64,000 nucleotides of DNA. Origin: Mycobacterium sp. AZCC_0083 (lineage in GTDB: Bacteria > Actinomycetota > Actinomycetes > Mycobacteriales > Mycobacteriaceae). The stretch spans positions 381,354 through 445,353 of the forward strand of contig NZ_JACHGP010000004.1 of the NCBI RefSeq assembly GCF_014202335.1, read 5' to 3'. Every line of letters begins with the position of its first letter. Position 1 is the stretch's first letter. The position numbers and the translations under genes were made by a program. The notes beneath the pieces are model-generated. The model did not search any database. It worked only from the letters and a program-made list of their open reading frames with translations, and was not told the DNA's origin. Of this stretch, positions 50,546-59,397 are shown in pieces.

Positions 50546-51702
50546 CAGTAGGACCGAGGGAGGCCCAGCGACGTCTGGGCGACGAAGTTGAGGATCATTT
50601 CGCGGCTCACCGGGGCGATCCGGGCCAGCCGCGACGCTGTGAGCACCGAGGCGATGCCGTATTCCTTGGTGAGCCCGTTACCGCCGAGGCTCTGAACGGC
50701 CTGGTCCACGGCGCGGACCGATGCCTCGCCCGCGGCGTACTTGGCCATGTTCGCCGCCTCGGCCGCGCCGCCGTCGTCGCCGAGGTCGTAGAGCGTGGCG
50801 GCCTTCTGCATCATCAGCTTGGCCAATTCGATCTCGATGTGGTTCTGCGCCAACGGGTGTGAGATGCCCTGGTGTGCACCGATCGGAGTCTTCCACACCT
50901 GCCGGGTCTTGACGTACTCCGTGGCCTTGTTGATGGCGAAACGGCCCATCCCGACGGCGCTCGCCGCGCCCATGATGCGCTCCGGGTTCAAGCCCGCGAA
51001 CAACTGGGCGATCGCCGCGTCCTCGGATCCGACGAGAGCGTCTGCAGGCAGTCGGACGTCGTCGAGGAACAGCTGGAACTGGTTCTCCGGGCTGACGATC
51101 TCCATGTCGATCGCGGTCCAGGAGAGGCCAGGAGTATCCGTCGGCACCACGAACAGCGCGGGCTTCAGGTTGCCGGTCTTGGCCTCTTCCGTGCGGCCGA
51201 CCACCAGGATCGCCTGCGCCTGGTCCACCCCGGAGATGAAGACCTTCTGCCCGGACAGGATCCAGTCGCTGCCGTCACGGCGCGCGGTCGTGGTGATCTT
51301 GTGCGAGTTCGAGCCCGCGTCGGGCTCGGTGATGGCGAAGGCCATCGTGATGCTGCCATCGGCGATGCCGGGGATCCAGCGCTTCTTCTGTTCCTCGGTG
51401 CCGAACTTGCTGATGATGGTGCCGTTGATGGCGGGGGAGACCACCATCAGCAGCAGCGCGCAGCCATTGGCCGACATCTCCTCCATGACCAGCGAGAGCT
51501 CATACATGCCCGCGCCGCCGCCGCCGTACTCCTCGGGCAGGTTGACCCCGATGAAGCCGAGCTTGCCTGCCTCACTCCACAATTCGGTGGTGTGCGCACC
51601 GGACCGGGCCTTCCCCAGGTAGTATTTCTCGCCGTAGTTGGCGGCGAACTGTGAAACGGCCTTGCGCAGTTCCTTCTGTTCATCGGTCTCGACGAAGCTC
51701 AT
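50545..51702 (-). CDS. fadE12: Acyl-CoA dehydrogenase FadE12
   Basis: This 385-residue FAD-dependent acyl-CoA dehydrogenase has MEEMSANGCALLLMVVSPAI, MAFAITEPDAGSNSHKITTT (FAD/substrate loop), the RTEEAKTGNLKPALFVVPTD middle domain, and C-terminal AVQSLGGNGLTKEYGIA. It likely oxidises a branched acyl-CoA. ATG 51702 overlaps the accA2 stop (ATGA), and its stop overlaps echA7, so the genes are tightly coupled. Matches Rv0972c. Confidence 0.9.
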   Translation of the reverse strand: MSFVETDEQKELRKAVSQFAANYGEKYYLGKARSGAHTTELWSEAGKLGFIGVNLPEEYGGGGAGMYELSLVMEEMSANGCALLLMVVSPAINGTIISKFGTEEQKKRWIPGIADGSITMAFAITEPDAGSNSHKITTTARRDGSDWILSGQKVFISGVDQAQAILVVGRTEEAKTGNLKPALFVVPTDTPGLSWTAIDMEIVSPENQFQLFLDDVRLPADALVGSEDAAIAQLFAGLNPERIMGAASAVGMGRFAINKATEYVKTRQVWKTPIGAHQGISHPLAQNHIEIELAKLMMQKAATLYDLGDDGGAAEAANMAKYAAGEASVRAVDQAVQSLGGNGLTKEYGIASVLTASRLARIAPVSREMILNFVAQTSLGLPRSY

Positions 51703-53693
51703 CAGTGTTCCTTCTGCTCGGGGTCTTCGGTGTCTTCTACACGAGCGAGTACGGCGCCGACGTCGACCTGTTGGCCGGCCGCGACGTTCAGCTCGGCGAG
51801 CACACCACCGCTCGGGGCGGTGATGGTGTGCTCCATCTTCATCGCCTCCAGCCAGATCAGCGGCTGGCCGGCCGTCACCTGGTCGCCGATTGCCGCGCCG
51901 ACGCGGATCACCGACCCAGGCATCGGGGCCAACAACGAGCCTTGCGCAACGGCGGCATCCGGATCGGGGAAGCGGGGCTGGGCCATCAGCCGGACCGGTC
52001 CAAGTGGGCCGTCGACGAAGACGTCCTGGGATCCGGGGGAGCCGTACCTGGCGACGTCGAACGGGCGCTCGACACCACTTGTCGTCAGCACCACCTGGTC
52101 GGACCTCGACGACACCAGCGTCACGTCGTCGAAGTCCGGCAGTTCCAACCGACCGCGGACGAAGCGGTACCGGATCTCGTAGTCGTCGTCGGCGTCGGCG
52201 AAGCGCTTGGTCTGGTAGCCCGACGACATGTTGCGCCACCCGCTCGGCAGATCGGCCAAAGCCGTTGCGGTCCGTCGGTTTTCGGCAGCTTCGGCAAGAG
52301 CCGCGGCCAGCGCGGAGAGCTTCGCGGCGGACTGGTCGGCCAGCGGCTCCGCCAGCTTGGCCAGGTCGTGGGTGTCGAAGAAGGCGGTGTCGGTGGCGCC
52401 GTCGAGGAACGCTGGGTGGCGCAGCACGTTGACGAGCAGGTCGCGGTTGGTCCGAATGCCGTGCAGGCGGGTGCGCGCCAGGGCGTCGGCCAGAATGCCC
52501 GCAGCCTGCCGCCGCGTTGGGGCGTAGGAGATCACCTTGGCCAGCATCGGGTCGTAGAACACCGACACAGAAGAGCCGTCCACGATGCCGGAGTCGACAC
52601 GTACCCCGGGGCGGTCCAGCGTGCCGAACTCGGTGCGGGTGCCTGGCACGTCGAACCGGTGGACCGCGCCGGCCTGCGGCTGCCAGTTCTTGGCCGGGTC
52701 CTCGGCGTAGAGTCGCGCCTCGATCGAATGACCGCGAGCGGCAGGCGGTTCAGCGGGTAGACGGCCGCCCGACGCGACGTCGAGCTGCAACTCGACAAGA
52801 TCGAGGCCGGTGGTCTCCTCGGTCACCGGATGCTCCACCTGAAGCCTGGTGTTCATCTCGAGGAAGAAGAAGTCGCCTGCCTCGTCCGCCATGAATTCGA
52901 CGGTGCCCGCGCCGGTGTAGCCGATCGCCTCCGCGGACAGGCGCGCCGCGTCGAAGAGCTTGGCGCGCATGCCCGGTGTGCGCTCGACGAGCGGCGACGG
53001 CGCCTCTTCGATGATCTTCTGGTGTCGGCGCTGAATCGAGCATTCGCGTTCGCCGACCGCCCAGACGGTGCCGTGTGCGTCGGCCATCACCTGGACCTCG
53101 ACGTGATGGCCGGTGGCCAGGTAGCGCTCGCAGAACACTTCTGCGTCGCCGAACGCCGACTGTGCCTCGCGTTGGGCGGCCTCGACCTGCCCGGGTAGCT
53201 CGGCCAGGTCGCGCACGACGCGCATGCCTCGGCCGCCCCCACCGGCCGACGCCTTGATCAGTACCGGCAGTTGCGCGGCGGTGACAGTGTCGGGGTCGAG
53301 CTCGTCGAGAACCGGCACCCCCGCGGCGGCCATCATCTTCTTGGCCTCGATCTTGGAGCCCATCGCCTGCACCGCCGCGACGGGCGGCCCGATCCAGATC
53401 AACCCGGCCTGTTGCACGGCCGCCGCGAATTCGGCGTTCTCCGAGAGGAATCCGTAGCCGGGATGGATGGCGTCGGCATCCGACGCAAGGGCTGCGACGA
53501 GGAGTTGCTCCACGTCGAGATAGCCGTTGTTGCCGTCGAGTCGAACCCGGACGTCGGCCTCGGCGACGTGGGGGCTGGCGGTGTCCGGCTCGGTGTAGAC
53601 GGCGACGGTGCCGATCCCGAGGCGGCGGCAGCTGGCGAACACGCGGCGGGCGATCTCACCGCGGTTGGCGACCAGGACTCGGGTGATGGTCAT
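51702..53693 (-). CDS. accA2: Acyl-CoA carboxylase alpha subunit AccA2 (biotin carboxylase plus BCCP)
   Basis: This 663-residue biotin-dependent carboxylase alpha chain contains an ATP-grasp biotin carboxylase domain (VLVANRGEIARRVFASCRRL, KASAGGGGRGMRVVRDLAEL, ERDCSIQRRHQK-type motif as RECSIQRRHQKIIEEAPSPL, EMNTRLQVEHPVTEETTGLD), a linker BT-like region, and the C-terminal biotinyl domain with the acceptor Lys619 in WLEAMKMEHTI. ATG 53693 follows AGGGA. It pairs with AccD2, encoded upstream across an 80-bp gap that contains a hairpin. Matches Rv0973c. The substrate is not settled; see the operon finding. Confidence 0.92.
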   Translation of the reverse strand: MTITRVLVANRGEIARRVFASCRRLGIGTVAVYTEPDTASPHVAEADVRVRLDGNNGYLDVEQLLVAALASDADAIHPGYGFLSENAEFAAAVQQAGLIWIGPPVAAVQAMGSKIEAKKMMAAAGVPVLDELDPDTVTAAQLPVLIKASAGGGGRGMRVVRDLAELPGQVEAAQREAQSAFGDAEVFCERYLATGHHVEVQVMADAHGTVWAVGERECSIQRRHQKIIEEAPSPLVERTPGMRAKLFDAARLSAEAIGYTGAGTVEFMADEAGDFFFLEMNTRLQVEHPVTEETTGLDLVELQLDVASGGRLPAEPPAARGHSIEARLYAEDPAKNWQPQAGAVHRFDVPGTRTEFGTLDRPGVRVDSGIVDGSSVSVFYDPMLAKVISYAPTRRQAAGILADALARTRLHGIRTNRDLLVNVLRHPAFLDGATDTAFFDTHDLAKLAEPLADQSAAKLSALAAALAEAAENRRTATALADLPSGWRNMSSGYQTKRFADADDDYEIRYRFVRGRLELPDFDDVTLVSSRSDQVVLTTSGVERPFDVARYGSPGSQDVFVDGPLGPVRLMAQPRFPDPDAAVAQGSLLAPMPGSVIRVGAAIGDQVTAGQPLIWLEAMKMEHTITAPSGGVLAELNVAAGQQVDVGAVLARVEDTEDPEQKEH

Positions 53694-53705
53694 CTCGTTC
53701 CCTCC

Positions 53706-53759
53706 GCGATTTGTGCACGCGGAGTGGCGCCCCACCGCGGCTGAACGTGCACAAATCGC
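53706..53759. repeat. Hairpin element GCGATTTGTGCACG/CGTGCACAAATCGC within the operon
   Basis: A perfect 14-bp inverted pair (53706-53719 and 53746-53759) surrounds a 26-nt loop in the 80-bp gap between accD2 and accA2. The arm core and loop length match the elements at 11625 and 58327. In an operon it could partly terminate or protect the accD2 message. Confidence 0.65.
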
Positions 53760-53773
53760 TGACATGGTGGGCC

Positions 53774-55369
53774 TCACATCCGGAAGACGCCGAAGTTCGA
53801 CGTCCCCTCGATCGGGCCGTTGGCGATGGCGGACAGGCACATTCCGAGCACGGTGCGGGTGTCGCGGGGATCGATCACGCCGTCGTCGTAGAGCATGCCG
53901 GACAAGACCATGGGCAACGACTCGGCTTCGATCTGACCCTCGATCGCCGCCCGCAGTGCGGCGTCGGCGTCTTCGTCGACCTGCTGGCCGCGGGCCTCGG
54001 CGGCGGCCCGGCTCACGATCGACAGCACGCCGGCGAGTTGGGCGCCACCCATCACCGCGGACTTCGCGCTCGGCCACGCGAACAGGAAGCGGGGGTCATA
54101 GGCGCGGCCGCACATGCCGTAGTGGCCCGCCCCGTACGATGCGCCGATCAGCAGCGAGAGGTGCGGCACGGTCGAGTTGGAGACGGCGTTGATCATCATC
54201 GCACCGTGCTTGATCATCCCGCCTTCCTCATACTTGCGCCCGACCATGTAGCCGGTCGTGTTGTGCAGGAAGAGAAGTGGTGTGTCGGAACGGTTCGCCA
54301 ACTGGATGAACTGGGTGGCCTTCTGGCTCTCCTCGCTGAACAGCACACCGCGGGCGTTGGCGAGGATGCCGATCGGATAACCGTGCAGGGTGGCCCACCC
54401 GGTCACGAGCGAGCCGCCGTAGAGCGGTTTGAACTCGTCGAACTCCGACCCGTCGACGATGCGGGCAATCACGTCGCGCGGATCGAACGGGATGCGCAGA
54501 TCGGCTGGCACGATGCCGATGAGCTCCTCGGCGTCGAACAGAGGACCGCTGACCGGACCCGGCGTCGGGCCCTGCTTGCGCCAGTTCAATCGGGCCACGA
54601 TCCGGCGAGCGATCCGGATGGCGTCGAGTTCGTCGACGGCGAAGTAGTCGGCAAGGCCCGATATGCGAGCGTGCATCTCGGCTCCGCCAAGGGATTCGTC
54701 GTCGGACTCCTCGCCGGTGGCCATCTTCACCAGCGGCGGTCCGGCGAGGAACACCTTCGATCGTTCCTTGATCATCACCACGTGGTCCGACATGCCGGGG
54801 ACATAGGCGCCGCCCGCGGTCGAGTTGCCGAACACCAATGCAATCGTGGGAATACCCGCGGCTGACAGTTGGGTCAGGTCGCGGAACATCCGCCCGCCAG
54901 GGACGAAGATCTCCTTCTGGGTGGGCAGGTCCGCTCCGCCCGACTCGACCAGCGAGATCACCGGCAGCCGATTCTCGCGTGCGATCTGGTTGGCGCGCAG
55001 GATCTTCTTCAACGTCCACGGGTTGCTGGTGCCGCCCTTGACCGTCGGGTCGTTGGAGACGATCAGGCACTCGACGCCCTCGATGACGCCGATGCCCACC
55101 ACCACGCTGGCTCCGACCGTGAAGGCGGTGCCCCACGCGGCGAGCGGGCTCAGTTCCAGGAACGGCGAGTCCGGGTCGAGCAGCAGGTCGAGCCGTTCAC
55201 GGGCAGTGAACTTGCCGCGGGCGTGGTGGCGGTCGACGTACTTGGCGCCGCCGCCGGCCAGCGCCTTGGCGTGCTCGGCGTCGACTTCGGCGAGCTTGGC
55301 GGTCATGGTCTCGGCGGCGTCGGCGTAAGCGGCCGAGCGTGGGTCGAGCGTCGACTTCAACTGTGTCAT
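53774..55369 (-). CDS. accD2: Acyl-CoA carboxylase beta subunit AccD2
   Basis: This 531-residue carboxyltransferase shows the two crotonase-like halves: RHHARGKFTARERLDLLLDP, VGIGVIEGVECLIVSNDPTV, RLPVISLVESGGADLPTQKE and GNSTAGGAYVPGMSDHVVMI (oxyanion region), then LFLHNTTGYMVGRKYEEGGM and GASYGAGHYGMCGRAYDPRF. The GGADLP and FLHNTTGYM phrases are shared with methylcrotonyl-CoA and geranyl-CoA carboxylases. ATG 55369. It is coupled in an operon with fadE13 upstream (28-bp gap). Matches Rv0974c. Confidence 0.92.
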   Translation of the reverse strand: MTQLKSTLDPRSAAYADAAETMTAKLAEVDAEHAKALAGGGAKYVDRHHARGKFTARERLDLLLDPDSPFLELSPLAAWGTAFTVGASVVVGIGVIEGVECLIVSNDPTVKGGTSNPWTLKKILRANQIARENRLPVISLVESGGADLPTQKEIFVPGGRMFRDLTQLSAAGIPTIALVFGNSTAGGAYVPGMSDHVVMIKERSKVFLAGPPLVKMATGEESDDESLGGAEMHARISGLADYFAVDELDAIRIARRIVARLNWRKQGPTPGPVSGPLFDAEELIGIVPADLRIPFDPRDVIARIVDGSEFDEFKPLYGGSLVTGWATLHGYPIGILANARGVLFSEESQKATQFIQLANRSDTPLLFLHNTTGYMVGRKYEEGGMIKHGAMMINAVSNSTVPHLSLLIGASYGAGHYGMCGRAYDPRFLFAWPSAKSAVMGGAQLAGVLSIVSRAAAEARGQQVDEDADAALRAAIEGQIEAESLPMVLSGMLYDDGVIDPRDTRTVLGMCLSAIANGPIEGTSNFGVFRM

Positions 55370-55397
55370 GCGCGATCCGCTCCGCTACTCGCTCGTG

Positions 55398-56546
55398 TCA
55401 TGACTGGAATCCAAGGGTTTTCGCCGCGAGGCCGGTCAGAATCTCGGTGGTACCGCCGCCGATGCCGATGATGCGCATGTCGCGGTACTGGCGTTCGATC
55501 TCGGACTCGGCCATGTAGCCCATTCCACCGAACAACTGCACGGCCGCGTTGGCCACCCACTCGCCGGACTCGACGGCGGTGTTCTTGGCGAAGCACACCT
55601 CGGTGATCAGGTTGGTGTCACCCTGTTCCTGCCGTTCGACCAGCGCGCGGGTGTACACCCGCGCAACGTCGACCCGGCGCGCCATCTCGGCCAGCGTGTT
55701 CTGCACCGACTGCCGCGAGATCAGCGGTCTGCCGAAGGTCTCCCGATCACGACACCACTGCACGGTCAGGTCCAGGCAGCGTTGCGCGCTCGAATACGCC
55801 TGCGCCGCAAGGCCGACCCGCTCGCTGACGAATGCGGCGGCGATCTGCAGGAAGCCGCTGTTCTCGGCTCCGATCAGGTTCGCCACGGGCACCCGCACGT
55901 CGGTGTAGGACAACTCGGCGGTGTCCGACGAGCGCCAGCCCATCTTCTCCAGCTTGCGGGTGACCTCGAAACCCGGCGCGGCCTTGTCCACGACGATCAG
56001 CGAAACACCTGCCGCGCCAGGCCCGCCGGTGCGGGCGGCAGTCACCACGAAGTCGGCGCGCACGCCGGATGTGATGTAGGTCTTCGCGCCGTTGATGATG
56101 TAGTCGTCGCCATCGCGGGTGGCCCTGGTAGTGAGGTGCCCGACGTCGGACCCGCCGCCCGGCTCGGTGATCGCCAGCGAGCCGATCTTCTCGCCGGACA
56201 ACGTCGGTCGCACGTAGGTGTCGATCAGTCGTTGGTCACCGGAGGCGATCATGTGCGGCACGGCGATACCGCACGTGAACAACGAGGCGAACACCCCGCC
56301 CGGTGCGCCCGCCTGATGGATCTCCTCACAGATGACCACCGCGTCGGCACTGTCTCCGCCGCCCCCGCCGACCGCCTCGGGAAACTGCGCTCCGAGCAGG
56401 CCGGCCTGGCCTGCCTTGCGGTGCAGTTCCCTTGGCAGGTCGCAGGTGCGTTCCCACTCGTCGATGTTCGGGACGATCTCGCGTTCGGTGAAGTCGCGCA
56501 CCGTCTTTCGAAGTGCCTCGCGCTCGGGCGTGGTCCAGATGCTCAT
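55398..56546 (-). CDS. fadE13: Acyl-CoA dehydrogenase FadE13
   Basis: This 382-residue acyl-CoA dehydrogenase has RDFTEREIVPNIDEWERTCD, IGSLAITEPGGGSDVGHLTT, YIINGAKTYITSGVRADFVV and a C-terminal FGGMGYMAESEIERQYRDMR followed by IGGGTTEIL, where the catalytic Glu is expected in long-chain and isovaleryl-type members. AGGAG lies upstream of ATG 56546, which overlaps the atuA-like stop (ATGA). Matches Rv0975c. Two different dehydrogenases in one operon suggest two oxidations of a branched chain. Confidence 0.9.
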   Translation of the reverse strand: MSIWTTPEREALRKTVRDFTEREIVPNIDEWERTCDLPRELHRKAGQAGLLGAQFPEAVGGGGGDSADAVVICEEIHQAGAPGGVFASLFTCGIAVPHMIASGDQRLIDTYVRPTLSGEKIGSLAITEPGGGSDVGHLTTRATRDGDDYIINGAKTYITSGVRADFVVTAARTGGPGAAGVSLIVVDKAAPGFEVTRKLEKMGWRSSDTAELSYTDVRVPVANLIGAENSGFLQIAAAFVSERVGLAAQAYSSAQRCLDLTVQWCRDRETFGRPLISRQSVQNTLAEMARRVDVARVYTRALVERQEQGDTNLITEVCFAKNTAVESGEWVANAAVQLFGGMGYMAESEIERQYRDMRIIGIGGGTTEILTGLAAKTLGFQS

Positions 56547-58249
56547 GACAGGAACTCCTGTGGGATGTCGATGTGGCGGGACCGAAGCCATTCGCCAAGG
56601 CCCTTGGCTTGCGGGTCGAAGCGGGCCTGGTAGGCCACGCCCTTCCCGAGGATGCCCTCGATGACGAAGTTCACCGCGCGCAGGTTGGGCAGCAGGTGGC
56701 GGGTGACCATCAGGTCGGCCGTCTCCGGCAGCAGCGCGCGCAGTTTGTCGACGGTCAACGTGTGCGCGAGCCAGCGCCACTGCTCACCGGTGCGCACCCA
56801 CACCCCGACGTTGGCGCTGCCGCCCTTGTCGCCGCTGCGTGCTCCGGCGACGAAACCCAAAGGTGCGCGGCGGGTCTCGCCGAACGGCATCGGTTCTGGC
56901 AACGCGAACGGTCCGACCGGCTCGAGCACCTTGGTCTCGGTGGCGGCGGGAATGTCGGTGCGCGTGCCATCGGCGTGCATCGCGACGTGAGGTACCTCGG
57001 TCGCGTCGACGTAGCCAGGGGTGAACACACCGTACACCTGGCCGTCGCCCGGCGGTGCGGTTGACGTGAATCCCGGGTAGCTCGCCAATGCCAATTCGAC
57101 TGCGGCGGAGGAGAAGTGGCGTCCGACATTCGCAGGATCGGGGTCGCGGACCACGCAGCGCAGCAGCGCGCTGGCCGCTTCCTCGGTGTCGGCGTCGGGA
57201 TGGTCGGTGCGCGCCAGCGTCCACTCCAGCTCCGCGGGCTTGACCGTGAGGTTCGCCTCCAGCTGGCGTTTCACCAAGTCGGCCTTGGCGTCGATGTCCA
57301 GGCCGGTCAGCACGAACGTCGTCGCGTTGCGGAAGCCGCCGATGGCGTTCAGCGACACCTTGAGCGTCGGTGGTGGCGGCTCGCCCCTGACTCCGCTGAT
57401 GCGTACCCGGTCGGGTCCTTCGTCGCGCAGGGCCAGGCTGTCGACTCGCAGTGTCACGTCGGGGTTGGCGTAGCGCGCCCCGCCGATCTCGTAGAGCAGC
57501 TGTGCGGTGACGGTGTCGACGCTGACCAGGCCGCCGGTGCCGGGATGCTTGGTGATCACCGACGATCCGTCGGCGTCGATCTCGGCGATCGGGAAGCCGG
57601 TGTTGAGGAGGTCGGGAACTTCGGTGAAGAAGGCGTAGTTGCCGCCGGTGGCCTGGACGCCGCATTCGATGACGTGGCCCGCGGCCACCGCTCCGGCGAG
57701 GGCGTCGTAGTCGGTGCGGTTCCAGCCGAAGTGGGCCGCGGCGGGCCCGACGATCACCGAGGCGTCCGTGACCCGGCCCGTGACGACGACGTCGGCGCCC
57801 GCGTTCAGACAGTCGACGATGCCCCAGGCGCCGAGATAGGCGTTGGCCGAGAGCGGCGTTCCGAATCCGAGTTCCGCGGCGCGGCCGATCAGGTCGTCAC
57901 CTTCGACGTGGGCGACCTTCGCGTCGAGTCCGAGCCGGTCGGCCAGCGCCCGGACGGCGGTGGCCAGCCCCGCGGGATTGAGGCCACCGGCATTGGCGAC
58001 GATCCGAACGCCCTTGTCGAGCGCAGTACCGAGACACCCCTCGAGCTGGGTCAGAAACGTCTTCGCATAGCCGCGGTCGGGCGCCTTGGCCCGGTCGCGC
58101 GCCAGGATCAGCATCGTCAGTTCGGCGAGGTAGTCGCCGGTGACGTAGTCCAGTTCGCCGCCGATGAGCATCTCGCGCATCGCGGAATGCCGATCGCCGT
58201 AGAAGCCTGAGCAATTGCCGATCCGAACTGGTCCGATTTCTCGGCTCAC
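56543..58249 (-). CDS. Acyclic terpene utilisation AtuA family protein
   Basis: This 568-residue protein matches the AtuA/DUF1446 family: IGNCSGFYGDRHSAMREMLI, GGELDYVTGDYLAELTMLIL, RIVANAGGLNPAGLATAVRA, DVVVTGRVTDASVIVGPAAA, and a C-terminal AtuA-like ferredoxin-fold part (RSGDKGGSANVGVWVRTGEQ). In Pseudomonas, atuA heads the geranyl-CoA pathway, though its biochemical role is unknown. GTG 58249 follows TAGGAGAACGA, a strong site. It is the first gene of the six-gene operon ending with echA7. Matches Rv0976c. Confidence 0.86.
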   Translation of the reverse strand: MSREIGPVRIGNCSGFYGDRHSAMREMLIGGELDYVTGDYLAELTMLILARDRAKAPDRGYAKTFLTQLEGCLGTALDKGVRIVANAGGLNPAGLATAVRALADRLGLDAKVAHVEGDDLIGRAAELGFGTPLSANAYLGAWGIVDCLNAGADVVVTGRVTDASVIVGPAAAHFGWNRTDYDALAGAVAAGHVIECGVQATGGNYAFFTEVPDLLNTGFPIAEIDADGSSVITKHPGTGGLVSVDTVTAQLLYEIGGARYANPDVTLRVDSLALRDEGPDRVRISGVRGEPPPPTLKVSLNAIGGFRNATTFVLTGLDIDAKADLVKRQLEANLTVKPAELEWTLARTDHPDADTEEAASALLRCVVRDPDPANVGRHFSSAAVELALASYPGFTSTAPPGDGQVYGVFTPGYVDATEVPHVAMHADGTRTDIPAATETKVLEPVGPFALPEPMPFGETRRAPLGFVAGARSGDKGGSANVGVWVRTGEQWRWLAHTLTVDKLRALLPETADLMVTRHLLPNLRAVNFVIEGILGKGVAYQARFDPQAKGLGEWLRSRHIDIPQEFLS

Positions 58250-58326
58250 TCGTTCTCCTAATCAGCTTGATTCAGCCAACCAACCACCCGGTAGATTAGT
58301 CGGTACCACCGGTCCCACGTCAAGCC

Positions 58327-58376
58327 GCGATTCGGCGTGTTCACTCGCGCTGGGTGCGGAAAAGCACGCCGAAATC
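58327..58376. repeat. Hairpin element GCGATTCGGCGTG/CACGCCGAAATC
   Basis: GCGATTCGGCGTG (58327-58339) pairs with CACGCCGAAATC (58365-58376), one-base bulge, around a 25-nt loop. It lies between the divergent atuA-like and rpmF genes. It is a third member of the family also at 11625-11679 and 53706-53759. Confidence 0.6.
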
Positions 58377-58486
58377 CCTCCTTTTGGAGGCTACGCAGCT
58401 CACCGGCTATCCTGAGGGGCAATTGCCGACGCCCGAAGGTCTGCGCGGCTACCAGATTTTGATCCCATTGAAGAGGAGAGCCGATC

Positions 58487-58660
58487 ATGGCTGTGCCCAA
58501 GCGCAGAATGTCGCGGTCGAACACCCGTAGCCGTCGCTCGCAGTGGAAGGCCACTGCAACCGATCTCGTCGGCGTCAACGTTGCCGGTCAACAGCACAAG
58601 GTGCCGCGTCGGCTGCTCAAGGCCGCCCGCCTCGGCCTGATCGACCTCGACCGCCGCTAG
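58487..58660 (+). CDS. rpmF: 50S ribosomal protein bL32
   Basis: This 57-residue protein reads [20 protein letters not shown] and ends GLIDLDRR. It is bL32 of the form without the Cys4 zinc ribbon: no Cys is present, as in the M. tuberculosis copy beside mprA. GAGGAGA lies just upstream of ATG 58487. It was too short for automatic ORF listing but is certain. Its position 45 bp before mprA is conserved. Confidence 0.95.
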   Translation: MAVPKRRMSRSNTRSRRSQWKATATDLVGVNVAGQQHKVPRRLLKAARLGLIDLDRR

Positions 58661-58670
58661 CTCGGCGCGC

Positions 58671-58688
58671 CTCTCAGCCCCCTCTCAG
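58671..58688 (+). promoter_or_regulatory. Two CTCTCAG direct repeats, MprA-box-like
   Basis: CTCTCAG occurs at 58671-58677 and 58682-58688, an 11-bp period equal to one helical turn. They lie 17-34 bp before GTG 58705. MprA is known to bind pairs of short direct repeats upstream of its own operon, so this is the likely autoregulatory box (established principle; exact site inferred). Confidence 0.68.
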
Positions 58689-58704
58689 ACAGTGGGTTGA
58701 CACT

Positions 58705-59397
58705 GTGGCTGTGCGCATACTTGTCGTCGACGACGATCGCGCTGTGCGCGAATCCCTGCGCCGGTCGCTCGCCTTCAATGGTTACTCCGTCGAGTTGGCC
58801 CAGGATGGTCTGGAAGCCCTCGAGCGGATAGCCAGCGATCGACCGGACGCCCTGGTTCTCGACGTGATGATGCCGAGGCTGGACGGCCTCGAAGTCTGCC
58901 GTCAGCTCCGCAGCAGCGGCGATGACCTGCCCATTCTGGTGCTGACCGCACGCGACTCGGTATCCGAGCGGGTGGCCGGTCTCGACGCGGGCGCCGACGA
59001 CTACCTGCCCAAGCCGTTCGCGCTCGAGGAGCTTCTCGCAAGGATGCGCGCGCTGCTGCGCCGCCGGACCGTCGACGAACACGCCGATTCCGCCGCCATG
59101 ACGTTCTCCGACCTGAGCCTCGACCCGGTCACCAGGGAGGTCACCCGCGGGCAACGCCAGATCAGCCTGACCCGGACCGAGTTCTCGTTGCTGGAGATGC
59201 TGATCGCCAACCCGCGCCGGGTGCTGACCCGCAGCCGCATCCTCGAAGAGGTATGGGGTTTCGACTTCCCGACCTCCGGCAACGCACTCGAGGTATACGT
59301 CGGATACCTGCGCCGCAAGACCGAAGCCGAGGGGGAGTTGCGACTAATCCACACCGTACGAGGTGTGGGTTATGTGCTGCGCGAGACTCCACCCTGA
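58705..59397 (+). CDS. mprA: MprA, envelope-stress response regulator
   Basis: MprA is an OmpR/PhoB-type response regulator for surface stress and persistence. The 230-residue length equals that of M. tuberculosis MprA. The receiver domain has the acidic pocket VVDDD and the phospho-acceptor Asp53 in [12 protein letters not shown], then [20 protein letters not shown] and [12 protein letters not shown]. The C-terminal winged helix is [40 protein letters not shown] and [14 protein letters not shown] 58705 is chosen by homology (VAVRILVV); an upstream ATG-like frame from 58543 lies inside rpmF. Its stop overlaps the mprB start. Confidence 0.96.
   Translation: MAVRILVVDDDRAVRESLRRSLAFNGYSVELAQDGLEALERIASDRPDALVLDVMMPRLDGLEVCRQLRSSGDDLPILVLTARDSVSERVAGLDAGADDYLPKPFALEELLARMRALLRRRTVDEHADSAAMTFSDLSLDPVTREVTRGQRQISLTRTEFSLLEMLIANPRRVLTRSRILEEVWGFDFPTSGNALEVYVGYLRRKTEAEGELRLIHTVRGVGYVLRETPP

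Noticed and set aside
53711..54865. 384-codon plus-strand frame opposite accD2
   Set aside because: No ribosome-binding site or recognisable domain; accD2 explains the region.
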